A DNA stretch of 49,767 nt, from NCBI GenBank assembly GCA_017464085.1, contig JAFUEE010000035.1, forward strand, positions 1 through 49,767. The letters run 5' to 3'. Of the stretch, positions 7,441 through 16,147 are shown one piece after another. The notes beneath the pieces were generated by a model. It was not told the DNA's origin. It did no database searches and saw only the letters and a program-made list of their open reading frames with translations. Position 1 is the stretch's first letter. Each line of letters starts with the position of its first letter. This stretch comes from Pseudomonadota bacterium. Its GTDB lineage: Bacteria; Myxococcota_A; Bradymonadia; UBA4248. A program made the translations under genes and the position numbers.

Positions 7441-9855
7441 ATGAAGGCTAATAAGTTTCGGCGTCGCATGACGGCGGCCATATCGCTTGCATTGGTATTT
7501 TGCAGTGCGGAGGCATGGGCCCAGGATGGACCGGAAGCCGTGCCGTCCAAACCGGATCTTGATCACACGGAGACGTTCTCTCTGCCACCGATGGATCCAT
7601 ATTCGTTGACATATAAGCCAGAACGGCCGAAGGATGTGCCCGATATAGAGAATGAGGAACAGTGCAAGGCGCAGAAAGGCAAGTGGGTGATTGCGAACGA
7701 GATTTTTGATTGGAGCACAGCCGAGCATTGGATAAATGTGTCTGTCACAGGATGTCTTGTCGGGAGCAAGCGCCAGGGGCTCTGGCGTATGACCGAAGAG
7801 AAGCCTGCGCCCAAGAGCATTGTCGATGATACGAAGGCCATCGGGTATATGTGGGTGAAGGATGGCAAGCGAACAGGCTGGGTTGTTCAGCTTCATGAGC
7901 CTCAGGGAATCGTGAAGGGCATCGCGCATTATGCGGATGACAAATTGAATGGCGCAGTGCTCTTTTGGGATGAATATGGCTCGCTCGTCGAGTCGGTGCA
8001 TTACAAGAATGGCCATCGCGAGGGCAAGTTTGAGACGTATATGGAAAGCCTGCCGACGGCCATTGGCCAATATGACAGCGAGGGCAGGCCGACGGGGATT
8101 TGGACGTTCTATGAGGAGCCAGGCATGATTAGCATGCGCCGGAATTTTGACCTCACGGACGCCGAGAATGATCATCCCAATGCTTACTGGACTGAGTGGT
8201 TTAACGGAGAGGGTATCAGAATCGTTGAAGGATACAGTGATATGCCTTTGGGCTTTCGTCCGGAAGATCCGGGTAAGCGCGTCGGCAATATGCGGTTTTA
8301 TTCCGGAACGGGCGGTCTGTGGATGGATGTCAGGTATGGCAATGCCGGGCAGATCAATGATTCTGCGCTGTTTGAGCTGTGCAAGCCGTATGGGGTAAAA
8401 AACGCCCCGATTCCTGAATATCTCGATTTTGATCATTCAGCGCTTTCGGTGAATTGCAAAAATAGCGAAGGAGAAGTGTATCAGGTCGTCAATTATTATC
8501 CCGAAGGGCAGCTCTGGCAGATTGTGGAGATGTCAGATGGTGCGCGCAACGGGAATTTCAGGGAGTTTCATCCGGATGGTGCTTTGCTCGCGCAGTACCG
8601 CTATGCCAATGATGTTCCTGTAGGCACGATTCAATATCTGGATGCGCATGGTGAACCGATGGGTGAATTCTCGACGGTGACGAACGGTAGTGGAGACTTC
8701 ACAGCCTACTGGTATAACGGCAATCGCCGTGAACAAGGGCGTTACCGCGTGGGCGTGAAAGACGGCACATGGATGACGTGGTATGTCAGCGGTACGCTGG
8801 AGTCGGAGATCGGCTATAAGCGAGGCGTTCAGGATGGCGTGGAGCGCTCGTGGTTCAAGAATGGTGTTGTCGGTGGGGAGCGATACTATGTGCGCGGGAT
8901 ACGCGATGGCATCTATTTTGGCAATTATTCGGATGGCCGCATCGCATTCAAATATAGGTTTTCGAACGATCGCATCATCGACAAAGTTTATAAGTACACG
9001 CATGATGGCGTCGTGGAGTCAGAGACGGATTATTCAGCCACGTATCAAGCGCCGTATCCTCGGACATATTTTTATAATGATGGCAAACCCAAGGCGTCGG
9101 GCAAGGTTTTTCCCGGATTTGGGGAGGGTGTGCGCGATGGGGAGTGGACGTATTTTCTTCGCAATGGGGAGCAGTGGTATTCCGTGGTGTATGATTCATC
9201 AGGGAATCCCGTGCATCCAGCGGCGGAAAAATGTCAGGAAGCAATGGGGGAGTTTGTCATCGATGCGGAGAATCGTGAGATTGGCTGTGTGACATATAGC
9301 GTGAACCGAGAGACGCCGCTTGCCCGGCATAAACGCCGCGAAGGCTATTGGGAGTGGTATAACGAACAGGGGAAGCTCGAAAAGAGCGGGACATTAAAGC
9401 TCGGTCACTTGAACGGTGAATGGCGCTATTATTATGTCAACGGCAAGCCGATGCTGATCGGTCACTATCTGATTGACAAGCGCGTTGGGAAGTGGAGCGG
9501 TTTTTATGAAGATGGCCAGCCCAAGTTTGATGGGTCGTATAGCGATGGGCTTGAAGCCGGGTATTGGAAGACGTTCCATCCGGGAAGCGGTGAAGTATCG
9601 AGCGAGGGTGAATTTGTCGCAGGCAAGCGCCACGGGAAATGGACATGGCGCTATGCCAGCGGCAAAGTCCGCGAGGTCGGGACGTACGAGCATGGCGTGG
9701 AAGTCGGGACATGGACGCAATATCACGAAAATGGCCAGAAGCTCGGCGAAGGCTCGTATGTCGAGGGCAAGCGTGAAGGCGAATGGCAATGGTGGCGCGA
9801 TAACGGCAAACTATGGCGCAAGGCAAATTTCGAGAAGGGCAGGGAAAAACAATGA
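7441..9855 (+). CDS. secreted MORN-repeat protein (YwqK-like repeats)
   Basis: 804 residues with a signal peptide (about residues 1-27, ending AEAWAQ), so predicted periplasmic or surface exposed. From about residue 90 to the end it is a long series of 20-25 residue beta-hairpin units of the form G-x-W-x2-Y-x2-NG-x4-G-x-Y-x2-G, with many copies of NG, DG and GKR(E/H)GEW. These match the MORN_2 repeats of YwqK-type proteins. An 80-base gap separates it from the TPR gene, and its stop overlaps the next start by four bases (ATGA). MORN repeats bind lipids or proteins in other systems; which applies here is not evident. The repeat assignment is firm, the role unknown. Confidence 0.88.
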   Translation: MKANKFRRRMTAAISLALVFCSAEAWAQDGPEAVPSKPDLDHTETFSLPPMDPYSLTYKPERPKDVPDIENEEQCKAQKGKWVIANEIFDWSTAEHWINVSVTGCLVGSKRQGLWRMTEEKPAPKSIVDDTKAIGYMWVKDGKRTGWVVQLHEPQGIVKGIAHYADDKLNGAVLFWDEYGSLVESVHYKNGHREGKFETYMESLPTAIGQYDSEGRPTGIWTFYEEPGMISMRRNFDLTDAENDHPNAYWTEWFNGEGIRIVEGYSDMPLGFRPEDPGKRVGNMRFYSGTGGLWMDVRYGNAGQINDSALFELCKPYGVKNAPIPEYLDFDHSALSVNCKNSEGEVYQVVNYYPEGQLWQIVEMSDGARNGNFREFHPDGALLAQYRYANDVPVGTIQYLDAHGEPMGEFSTVTNGSGDFTAYWYNGNRREQGRYRVGVKDGTWMTWYVSGTLESEIGYKRGVQDGVERSWFKNGVVGGERYYVRGIRDGIYFGNYSDGRIAFKYRFSNDRIIDKVYKYTHDGVVESETDYSATYQAPYPRTYFYNDGKPKASGKVFPGFGEGVRDGEWTYFLRNGEQWYSVVYDSSGNPVHPAAEKCQEAMGEFVIDAENREIGCVTYSVNRETPLARHKRREGYWEWYNEQGKLEKSGTLKLGHLNGEWRYYYVNGKPMLIGHYLIDKRVGKWSGFYEDGQPKFDGSYSDGLEAGYWKTFHPGSGEVSSEGEFVAGKRHGKWTWRYASGKVREVGTYEHGVEVGTWTQYHENGQKLGEGSYVEGKREGEWQWWRDNGKLWRKANFEKGREKQ

Positions 9856-10952
9856 TCGACAAGCTGCTTGAAAAAGGTGTGAAAATTCCCGCGCCTGAAG
9901 CTGTGGTGTGCGAAGATGTCGATGTGTCGCGCATTGAGCCGGAAGCGGTGCTGTATCCAGGGACGGTGATTCGCGGTCAGCAGACATTTATCGGGCGGGG
10001 CGCGAGCATAGGTCTTGGCGGCGGTGCGTTTGTTGAAGATGCACAGATAGGGTCGAATGCGCAGATCATGCAGGGGACGTATCGGAGTTGTGCACTTTTG
10101 AGCGGCACTGTTGTCAGGAATGGCGCAGAGATTCGCGAAGGCTCGATATTGGAGGAGGGCGCGGAACTCGGGCATACGGTCGGATTAAAACAGTCGATAT
10201 TTTTTCCGAATGTTGTGGCTGGATCGCTGATTAACTTTTGTGATGTGCTGATCTCAGGGGGCACTGGCCGTAAAGATCATTCTGAGATTGGATCCTGTAT
10301 GGCGCTTTATAACTATACGCCTCAAGGTGACAAATTCGCGTCAATCTTTGGAGATGTCGTGCACGGTTTGTTTTTGGATCAGCCGCCAGTTTTTGTGGGC
10401 GGCCAGACTCAGATTGTGAGCCCGGTCTGTGTGGGGTTTGGCGCGGTCGTCGCAGCAGGCTCTAAGCTGACAGGCAATCTTGCTGCGGGTCATTTATATA
10501 GTTCGGCCGGCAAAGATACAGAGCGCGAGTTTGACAGGGATTTGATCTGGCGGCCTGAGCAGAAAGTCGAGCATACGCGTTATTTTATCGGCCAGTTGAT
10601 GTGTCTCAGATCATGGTATGAGAATGTGCGTCTGCCCTTGTTTGAGGGTCATGCGGATGCGCCTGTATATGAAGCGGTGCTGCGTCATATCGAGTGCGGT
10701 CTGAAAGAGCGGCGAAAACGCCTGGATGCATTTGTGTCAAAGCTGCCCCTGAGCCTTGAAAAGCATCGAATTGCCGGGCATGACAGGGCGTGTGCGGCAC
10801 ATGTGCGCGCGCTTGACCTTTCGAAGTTAGAGATCGAGCTGCCCGTGCGCTTTGATCATGCACGGATTGTTTCATTTTTGCGCCAAAAGATGGCTTCAGG
10901 AAGGTCTTATGTGGAGAGTGTTCGCGAAGTGCCCGAGGATCTTCGTGTGTGA
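9852..10952 (+). CDS. GlmU-like left-handed beta-helix (hexapeptide repeat) protein
   Basis: 366 residues. From about 35 to 220 there are hexapeptide-type turns (for example YPGTVIRGQQTFIGRGASIG, then GTVVRNGAEIREGSILEEGAELG), the hallmark of left-handed beta-helix acyltransferase and nucleotidyltransferase tails. The segment GGTGRKDHSEIGSCMALYNY resembles the acetyltransferase half of GlmU-like proteins, but the N-terminal uridylyltransferase domain is absent, so GlmU activity should not be assumed. The last 140 residues are helical and charged. ATG 9852 overlaps the preceding stop (ATGA), making it the last gene of the MoxR operon. A cytoplasmic sugar-nucleotide role is possible; it is an inference. 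Confidence 0.82.
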   Translation: MIDKLLEKGVKIPAPEAVVCEDVDVSRIEPEAVLYPGTVIRGQQTFIGRGASIGLGGGAFVEDAQIGSNAQIMQGTYRSCALLSGTVVRNGAEIREGSILEEGAELGHTVGLKQSIFFPNVVAGSLINFCDVLISGGTGRKDHSEIGSCMALYNYTPQGDKFASIFGDVVHGLFLDQPPVFVGGQTQIVSPVCVGFGAVVAAGSKLTGNLAAGHLYSSAGKDTEREFDRDLIWRPEQKVEHTRYFIGQLMCLRSWYENVRLPLFEGHADAPVYEAVLRHIECGLKERRKRLDAFVSKLPLSLEKHRIAGHDRACAAHVRALDLSKLEIELPVRFDHARIVSFLRQKMASGRSYVESVREVPEDLRV

Positions 10953-10978
10953 TCATTTGCAGTGGGCAGGAGGGGGTA

Positions 10979-11027
10979 GCGGCGTATTTGCTTGCAAATA
11001 GCCGCGCAGGGGGAGGCTTTCCCCTGC
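10979..11027. repeat. bulged-G palindrome plus adjacent GC hairpin in a convergent intergenic region
   Basis: 10979-11005 folds as GCGGC, bulged G, TATTTGC, loop TT, GCAAATA, GCCGC (family A). Directly next to it, 11006-11027 forms a second stem, GCAGGGG(G)A/TCCCCTGC. The two hairpins sit between convergent genes ending at 10952 and 11050, so they may also stop transcription from both sides. Neither has a proper T-run, so a classical terminator is not supported. Confidence 0.7.
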
Positions 11028-11049
11028 CAAGAGAAAAGGCGTAGCGCAG

Positions 11050-14000
11050 CTAGCCTTCGTATTTGAGGCGCGTGAGCGCGGCGGCATCGTTGAGTTTGAG
11101 GGCCTGCTGTATCGCGATGTCGCGGCATCTCTGTATCAGTTCGGAGGGAGCAAGCCGTTCGCTCATCTGCCATGCCAGTTCGGTGCAGTATAGGATGTCG
11201 TTGTCGACGACCATGCTTGTTTCGAGGGATTGTTCAAGGCGCGTGAGTACGTCTTCGAAAGTCGGCCAGTCGAAGGAAGAAGCGCAGCAGGGGAGCAGTT
11301 CTGCGTAGAGCCAGTTGAGGTCGAAGTCCTGTCCGTTCTGCTCGATGCGTTCGATCTCGTTGAGGACGAGAGTTTTGGCTTCCGCAAAGCGCTGTTTGGC
11401 GAGCATGAGCAGGACGAGATTAATAATGATAACAGTTTTTCCGTTATCGCTTGTGTTGAGCTCGTGATAAACGTCGAGCGCTTTTTTGTAATGTGCTTCA
11501 GCCTCGTCGGGCATGTCATAGCCGAGGCGGTAGATTTCGCCGATGTCGATGAGGCAGTGTGCGATGTAGATGCGGAAGCCCATTTTTTCGAAGAGCTGCA
11601 GGGCGTATTCGAGGCTCTGTCTTGCTTCTTCAAAGAAGCCGCCGTGTTGAAGTGTGTTTCCCAGGGTGTTGTACGCGCGTGCGAGACCGTAGTTGTCTTT
11701 GAGCTGTGTCTGGATTTCGATGGCTTGCTGGAGGTAGATGCGCGCGAGTTCGAGTTCGTGCCTGGTGTCGCAGATTCTGCCGATGAGCCAGAGCGTTTCA
11801 GCCCTGTCTGCTTGGTAAGCGGCTTTTCGTCGTTCGCCGATTTCGTTGAATGCGGCGAGCGCGTTCATGAGTGCGTCGATTGATTCGGCGATGTTGTTTC
11901 TGTAGTGCAGCAGGATGCCGTATTCTTTGTTTGCAAGCGCGCGAATGACAGGGGATTTGGTGCGAGCGCCGAGGTCAGCGGCTTTGTGGATGAGTGGTTC
12001 TGCGGCATCGAGGTTTGTCTGCTGGAGCCATGTGTCCGCCTCTCCGAGCCATCCGAGCGCGCGAATGGGGCTGTTTTCGTCGGCCTGGCATTGATCGAGG
12101 CAGAATTCACGTTTTTTGTAGAGCGCATGAGCGGCATCGAACTCGCTGCGCTGTCGTCTGAGCGTCGCGGCCTGCAGCAAAGGATCGATGCATGCTTCGT
12201 AAGCCTTGGCAGCGATCAGGTGTTCGGCTCTCCGTTCGTGATAGAATGTGAGGACTTCGGAAAAATAGGATTCGAGCATTTCTGCGCAGAGCATGTGGTT
12301 GTGCTTGAACCGGCCATTTTCCTTGGTGTATCGGATCAGAGATTCCCTGAGCAGTTCGTGTGTGAAGCGAATGGTCGGGTATCTGACTTCAAAGAGCTGA
12401 TGCGCGAGCATGCATTCCAGAGTCTTGAGGTTGCTCCCGAGTTCGGCGATTTCGCATGTGATGCGCCATTCGTCGGCATCGAATTGCGTGCCGAGGCATG
12501 CGGCGATTTCGAGCTGTTCAAAGATCGAGGAGATCTGCTTTGAGTCGCGGAAGATGAGCTTGAGCCTGTCGATCCAGAGTTCATGGAGGGAGTCAGGGAG
12601 GGCGACGGATGCGCCGTCTTTGATTTTGAAGCCTGTCGGTCCCGGTACGAGGAGGCCGCGTTCGACCCAGTCGCCGACGAGCTGAATGGCAAATAGCGGC
12701 ATGCCGCTTGTGCGCTGTGCGACCTGCTGGCAGAGCTCATCGTCAAGTCCGATGAGCTGATGCACGAGTTTGAGGTGTGTTTCGGGGTCGAGCGGCTGAA
12801 TCGCCATTTGCGTGACGTTCTGGTGTTGCAGCAGGCTTTCGTAAAGCTGTGCCTGTCGCGTGTCTTTTTCGAGGTCTTCGCTTCGGCTTGTTGCGAGGAT
12901 GAGGAGCGGAATGCCGTCCGGGTGCATGGTGAGCATATATTCGACAAAAGCCAGGGAATATGCGGAATAATGCACGTCGTCGAGCCAGAGCACGGCAGCG
13001 CGGTCGTGGCAGATGCGCTTGAGGAAGCGCGCGAGCACATCATATTGTTCTTCGAGCGTGGCAAAATGGATTTTCGGGACGGGATTTTGCGGATCGTCCT
13101 GAAGTTCCATGAGCTCGAGCATTGGGAGCGCGTCGTCATGTTCTTCTTCGAGTGGATGTTCAGCGAGGAAAGCCTGAATGCGTTCGAGCGCCTCATGACG
13201 CGGCAGGTTCTGGCAAGAGAGATAGAACATCATTGCGCGTGCGATGCCAGGCGCGTTGAGGTGGTCTTCGTAGTGCTGAGCCTTGAGCGTATGCGCGATG
13301 GAGAGTTCGTGCGCGCGCTGTGTCATCCATTCGATGGTGCGTGATTTTCCAGTGCCTCTAGGGCCGTCCAGAATGATGCATCGGACAGTGCGGTCGCTTC
13401 GCGTGTGTATGAGCGCGTCATAGATGACGTCGCGCTCGTGTTCGCGTCCGACCATTGGTATGGGGCGCAGCCCCCAGAGGCCAAGGCCCGCGCCGAGCAT
13501 CTGTCCGGCCTGGTCTTCGAATGATTCCCGGCGCCAGGTTTTTGGCGCGGGCACGATCTGCTTGTTCTCGTAAATGATCTTTGGCAGGTTCTGGCGCTGG
13601 CGATAGACTTCCGCGAGTGTGGAGAGGTCATGCTTTGCGTGTGCATTGTGGGCCTGAGTCTCTGACGCGGCAGATTGTTGTGATATCAAGACTTTTTCGA
13701 TGTCCTTTGCGTCCATTCGCATGGTTTCGCCCATGTCAGCAAGAAGGTCTTCGGCGATGTCTTTGATGTTGCTGTTCTGCTTTGCGATCTGCAGGGAAAT
13801 CTGGTCGGGCTGGTAGAGCGTTTTGAAAATGCTAGAGCTTGAGGGGGCGACCGGATCGTTTTCTGCGGAATCTAGCGCATTTTGAGAGACATGGATATGG
13901 GAGTCTTGCGGGAATTCGACAGTCGGGAGATGCGGTTCGTCGTGTGCGCTGTCTTGCGCAAGATCATCGCTGTTCGGGATGCTCTGTGAAAGGTCATCCT

Positions 14001-15156
14001 CGAGGTCGATCAGCGAAGGTTCGGCGTCATCTGCGGCAGCAAAGTCTGAAAGGCTTTCTTTGGACGGGTCGAACAGGGAGGGATCGCGTTCGGGTGCGTC
14101 GTCATCGCCGGGGCATGTTTCGCCGAAGCATTCGGCATTTGAGTCGATATCATCAAGCGCGTCGTCTTGAGGCTTGTCATCGTGCGTGCAGGCTTCTTGA
14201 GCTTGCGGCGCGTTGTTGTCGTTTTCGTTTTCGTTTTCGGTCTTGGCGTGTTCGGGCACAGAGACGGATGCTTTGGCGTCGTGATCGTCTGATATGGGGT
14301 CATTGACGACTGGATCCGGCAGGCAGACGAGTTCCCAGGCTGCTTCGGAGGCATATTCGAAGCGGTCATAGACTTTTTTAGCGAGCATTTTGGAGAGCCA
14401 GTTCTGGAAGCCCTCCGGGAGATGAGCGCCCGTGACGGGATCAGGTGTCTCGTAGAGGTGACATCTGAGGACTTCACGCGCCTTGGCGTGGGGGAAGATT
14501 CTTTTGCCGGTGGCGAAGAGGTAGGCGAGACATCCGATGGAGTAGAGGTCAGTCCAGGGGCCCTGGTCGCGCGTGAGGTTGAGTATCTGTTCAGGGGCCA
14601 TATACCGAGGCGTGCCTGCGACTGTGCCGTCCGGGAGATCTTTTGTGCCGATGGCTTTTGCGATGCCGAAGTCCGTGAGCATGACGCGGGAAGCCTCCCC
14701 GTCGTGCATGAGCAGGATGTTGTTTGGCTTGATGTCCCTGTGAATGACGTTCCGAGCGTGCGCGTGCGCGAGCGCGTCGAGGAGTTCGAGGAGGAGGAAG
14801 CGCATCTGCAGCCAGGGCAGCGGGGAGGTGGGTTTTGGGAGCGTGCCGCCGGTCGCGAGTTCCATCGTATAATACTGGCTTCCGGCAACGATTTCGCCAT
14901 GCGTTGCCTCGCTGAGCTCGTCAGTTGTGATGCCGTAGTCGAAGATGCGGATGATGGATGGGTGGTGCAGGCGTGCGACGGCGCGGACTTCGTTCGTGAA
15001 AGACTGCCGGAAGTTTTCGTCCTGGGCGCCGAGCGTGGTAAGGACTTTGATCGCGACGGGCTGGCCGAGTTCCCGATGAATGGCTTTCCAGACGACACCC
15101 ACGGATCCCTTTCCGATGGGTTTGACGAGATCGAATGGTCCGATTGATAAGCTCAT
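11050..15156 (-). CDS. multidomain Ser/Thr protein kinase with AAA ATPase and TPR region (PknK-like)
   Basis: 1368 residues. The N-terminal kinase domain (about 6-280) has a complete set of motifs: glycine loop GKGSVG at 15-20, K37 in VAIK, catalytic D141 in HRDIKPNN, D162 in DFG and MAPEQ in the activation segment. Residues 290-480 are a low-complexity acidic linker with a NENENEND tract encoded by short tandem hexamers at about 14217-14240. An AAA-type ATPase follows, with GPRGTGKS near 600 and the Walker B sequence VLWLDDVH near 724. The last 400 residues are TPR-like. This order matches PknK-type kinases, which couple phosphorylation to a STAND-like ATPase, often to control transcription. 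There is no membrane segment, so it should be cytoplasmic. No C-terminal HTH is visible. It is divergent from the gene at 15569. Confidence 0.92.
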   Translation of the reverse strand: MSLSIGPFDLVKPIGKGSVGVVWKAIHRELGQPVAIKVLTTLGAQDENFRQSFTNEVRAVARLHHPSIIRIFDYGITTDELSEATHGEIVAGSQYYTMELATGGTLPKPTSPLPWLQMRFLLLELLDALAHAHARNVIHRDIKPNNILLMHDGEASRVMLTDFGIAKAIGTKDLPDGTVAGTPRYMAPEQILNLTRDQGPWTDLYSIGCLAYLFATGKRIFPHAKAREVLRCHLYETPDPVTGAHLPEGFQNWLSKMLAKKVYDRFEYASEAAWELVCLPDPVVNDPISDDHDAKASVSVPEHAKTENENENDNNAPQAQEACTHDDKPQDDALDDIDSNAECFGETCPGDDDAPERDPSLFDPSKESLSDFAAADDAEPSLIDLEDDLSQSIPNSDDLAQDSAHDEPHLPTVEFPQDSHIHVSQNALDSAENDPVAPSSSSIFKTLYQPDQISLQIAKQNSNIKDIAEDLLADMGETMRMDAKDIEKVLISQQSAASETQAHNAHAKHDLSTLAEVYRQRQNLPKIIYENKQIVPAPKTWRRESFEDQAGQMLGAGLGLWGLRPIPMVGREHERDVIYDALIHTRSDRTVRCIILDGPRGTGKSRTIEWMTQRAHELSIAHTLKAQHYEDHLNAPGIARAMMFYLSCQNLPRHEALERIQAFLAEHPLEEEHDDALPMLELMELQDDPQNPVPKIHFATLEEQYDVLARFLKRICHDRAAVLWLDDVHYSAYSLAFVEYMLTMHPDGIPLLILATSRSEDLEKDTRQAQLYESLLQHQNVTQMAIQPLDPETHLKLVHQLIGLDDELCQQVAQRTSGMPLFAIQLVGDWVERGLLVPGPTGFKIKDGASVALPDSLHELWIDRLKLIFRDSKQISSIFEQLEIAACLGTQFDADEWRITCEIAELGSNLKTLECMLAHQLFEVRYPTIRFTHELLRESLIRYTKENGRFKHNHMLCAEMLESYFSEVLTFYHERRAEHLIAAKAYEACIDPLLQAATLRRQRSEFDAAHALYKKREFCLDQCQADENSPIRALGWLGEADTWLQQTNLDAAEPLIHKAADLGARTKSPVIRALANKEYGILLHYRNNIAESIDALMNALAAFNEIGERRKAAYQADRAETLWLIGRICDTRHELELARIYLQQAIEIQTQLKDNYGLARAYNTLGNTLQHGGFFEEARQSLEYALQLFEKMGFRIYIAHCLIDIGEIYRLGYDMPDEAEAHYKKALDVYHELNTSDNGKTVIIINLVLLMLAKQRFAEAKTLVLNEIERIEQNGQDFDLNWLYAELLPCCASSFDWPTFEDVLTRLEQSLETSMVVDNDILYCTELAWQMSERLAPSELIQRCRDIAIQQALKLNDAAALTRLKYEG

Positions 15157-15303
15157 GGCGACTGCATGCTCCGAGGTTTTGGATTACGTCTACATAGGCA
15201 TACACCTGCATACATGATAGTCGAACTGTGCATTAATTTCATCATAATTAATGTATCCCATCGGTGGAAAGCGTTTGATGATGTGGCATGATGTTTCATG
15301 CAT

Positions 15304-15453
15304 GCGGCGCGTCTATCGTCGAGGCCGATACGCCGCGCGAGCGTGCCGTCTATCGTCGAGGCCGATACGCCGGCACGGATCGCGAGTGAGCGCGGGCGTA
15401 TGGCGTAGCCATAGCCCGCGCCAGCGCCCGTATGGCTACGCCATAGGGCGCTG
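15304..15453. repeat. cluster of four bulged palindromes (two pairs) in a 412-base divergent spacer
   Basis: The gene-free stretch 15157-15568 separates the kinase from the efflux operon. Elements at 15304-15336 and 15343-15377 share the inner stem TATCG/CGATA (minus orientation) but have different outer stems (GCGGC/GCCGC against CGTGCCG/CGGCACG). Elements at 15390-15421 (GCGCGGGC, G, TATGGC) and 15422-15453 (CAGCGCCC, G, TATGGC) are perfect apart from the single bulged G. The outer stems differ in sequence yet remain fully complementary. This is the densest cluster in the window. Confidence 0.8.
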
Positions 15454-15522
15454 TCCGGAGGCGTGCGCAGCAGCCGAAGGTCAAGAAAGACTAAATTCCA
15501 TGCATAAGAGTCGAGCGAAGTG

Positions 15523-15531
15523 TGATAGAAT
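15523..15531 (+). promoter_or_regulatory. possible extended -10 promoter for the gene at 15569
   Basis: TGATAGAAT at 15523-15531 fits an extended -10 (TGN followed by TAGAAT) 38 bases before the start codon. No good -35 is seen 17 bases upstream. This is suggestive only. Confidence 0.3.
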
Positions 15532-15568
15532 GGCACGTCTTTTTTTGTTTTCTGCGAAGGAGGAAAAA

Positions 15569-16135
15569 ATGAACTTACCCAAACCAGTAGTTGTGATCGG
15601 CGGTATCATTTTGCTCGCGGGAGCGGCCGCACTGTATATGTTTTTGATGAAGCTTGAGCCGCGCGATTTCGTGCGCCTTCCGGAAGGCGTGCTCGACGAT
15701 GCGATTTATGCGGCGCAGCAGCACGACATGAAGGGGTTCAAGCGGACGTTCACGAAGGACATCCAGGACCGCATGCAGCAGATGCACGACAACAATATCA
15801 ACCGCGACATGGGCGTGACCGGGGATATGGAGAAAGCGGAGCTGTTCTGGACCTGGGACACGCTGATGAATCGCATGGCGAAGCAGGGCGGCTTCGAGGT
15901 GAAGAAGACATCGACGAAGTTTCTGGACTATATGATCGACGGGAAAGCGAAAGTCGAGATTGTATATTTTGATAAGGAGAGAAATAAAGAACGACAAAAA
16001 AATTATATGTTATATCGGAATGATGGAGTATGGAGAATTGATATCAGTGCTGACCCGGATTTTGTCAAGGCGTACAATCAGTCCGTGCGTACCTTCCGAA
16101 CTTTGGATCCCGGAATTGATCGGGAAGAGTATTAA
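15569..16135 (+). CDS. single-pass membrane protein of unknown function at the head of the efflux operon
   Basis: 188 residues. The start is well supported by AAGGAGG at 15557-15563 with five-base spacing. Residues 6-27 (VVVIGGIILLAGAAALYMFLM) form a transmembrane segment, leaving a 160-residue soluble part on the periplasmic side. That part begins with helices and ends in beta strands (VEIVYFD, YMLYRNDGVWRIDIS), a pattern like small NTF2-like folds; this is an inference. The stretch at 15957-16040 is noticeably AT-rich. Only 12 bases separate it from the outer-membrane efflux gene, so it is probably co-transcribed with the pump. No family is recognised. Confidence 0.8.
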   Translation: MNLPKPVVVIGGIILLAGAAALYMFLMKLEPRDFVRLPEGVLDDAIYAAQQHDMKGFKRTFTKDIQDRMQQMHDNNINRDMGVTGDMEKAELFWTWDTLMNRMAKQGGFEVKKTSTKFLDYMIDGKAKVEIVYFDKERNKERQKNYMLYRNDGVWRIDISADPDFVKAYNQSVRTFRTLDPGIDREEY

Positions 16136-16147
16136 AGCTGTGATGGC

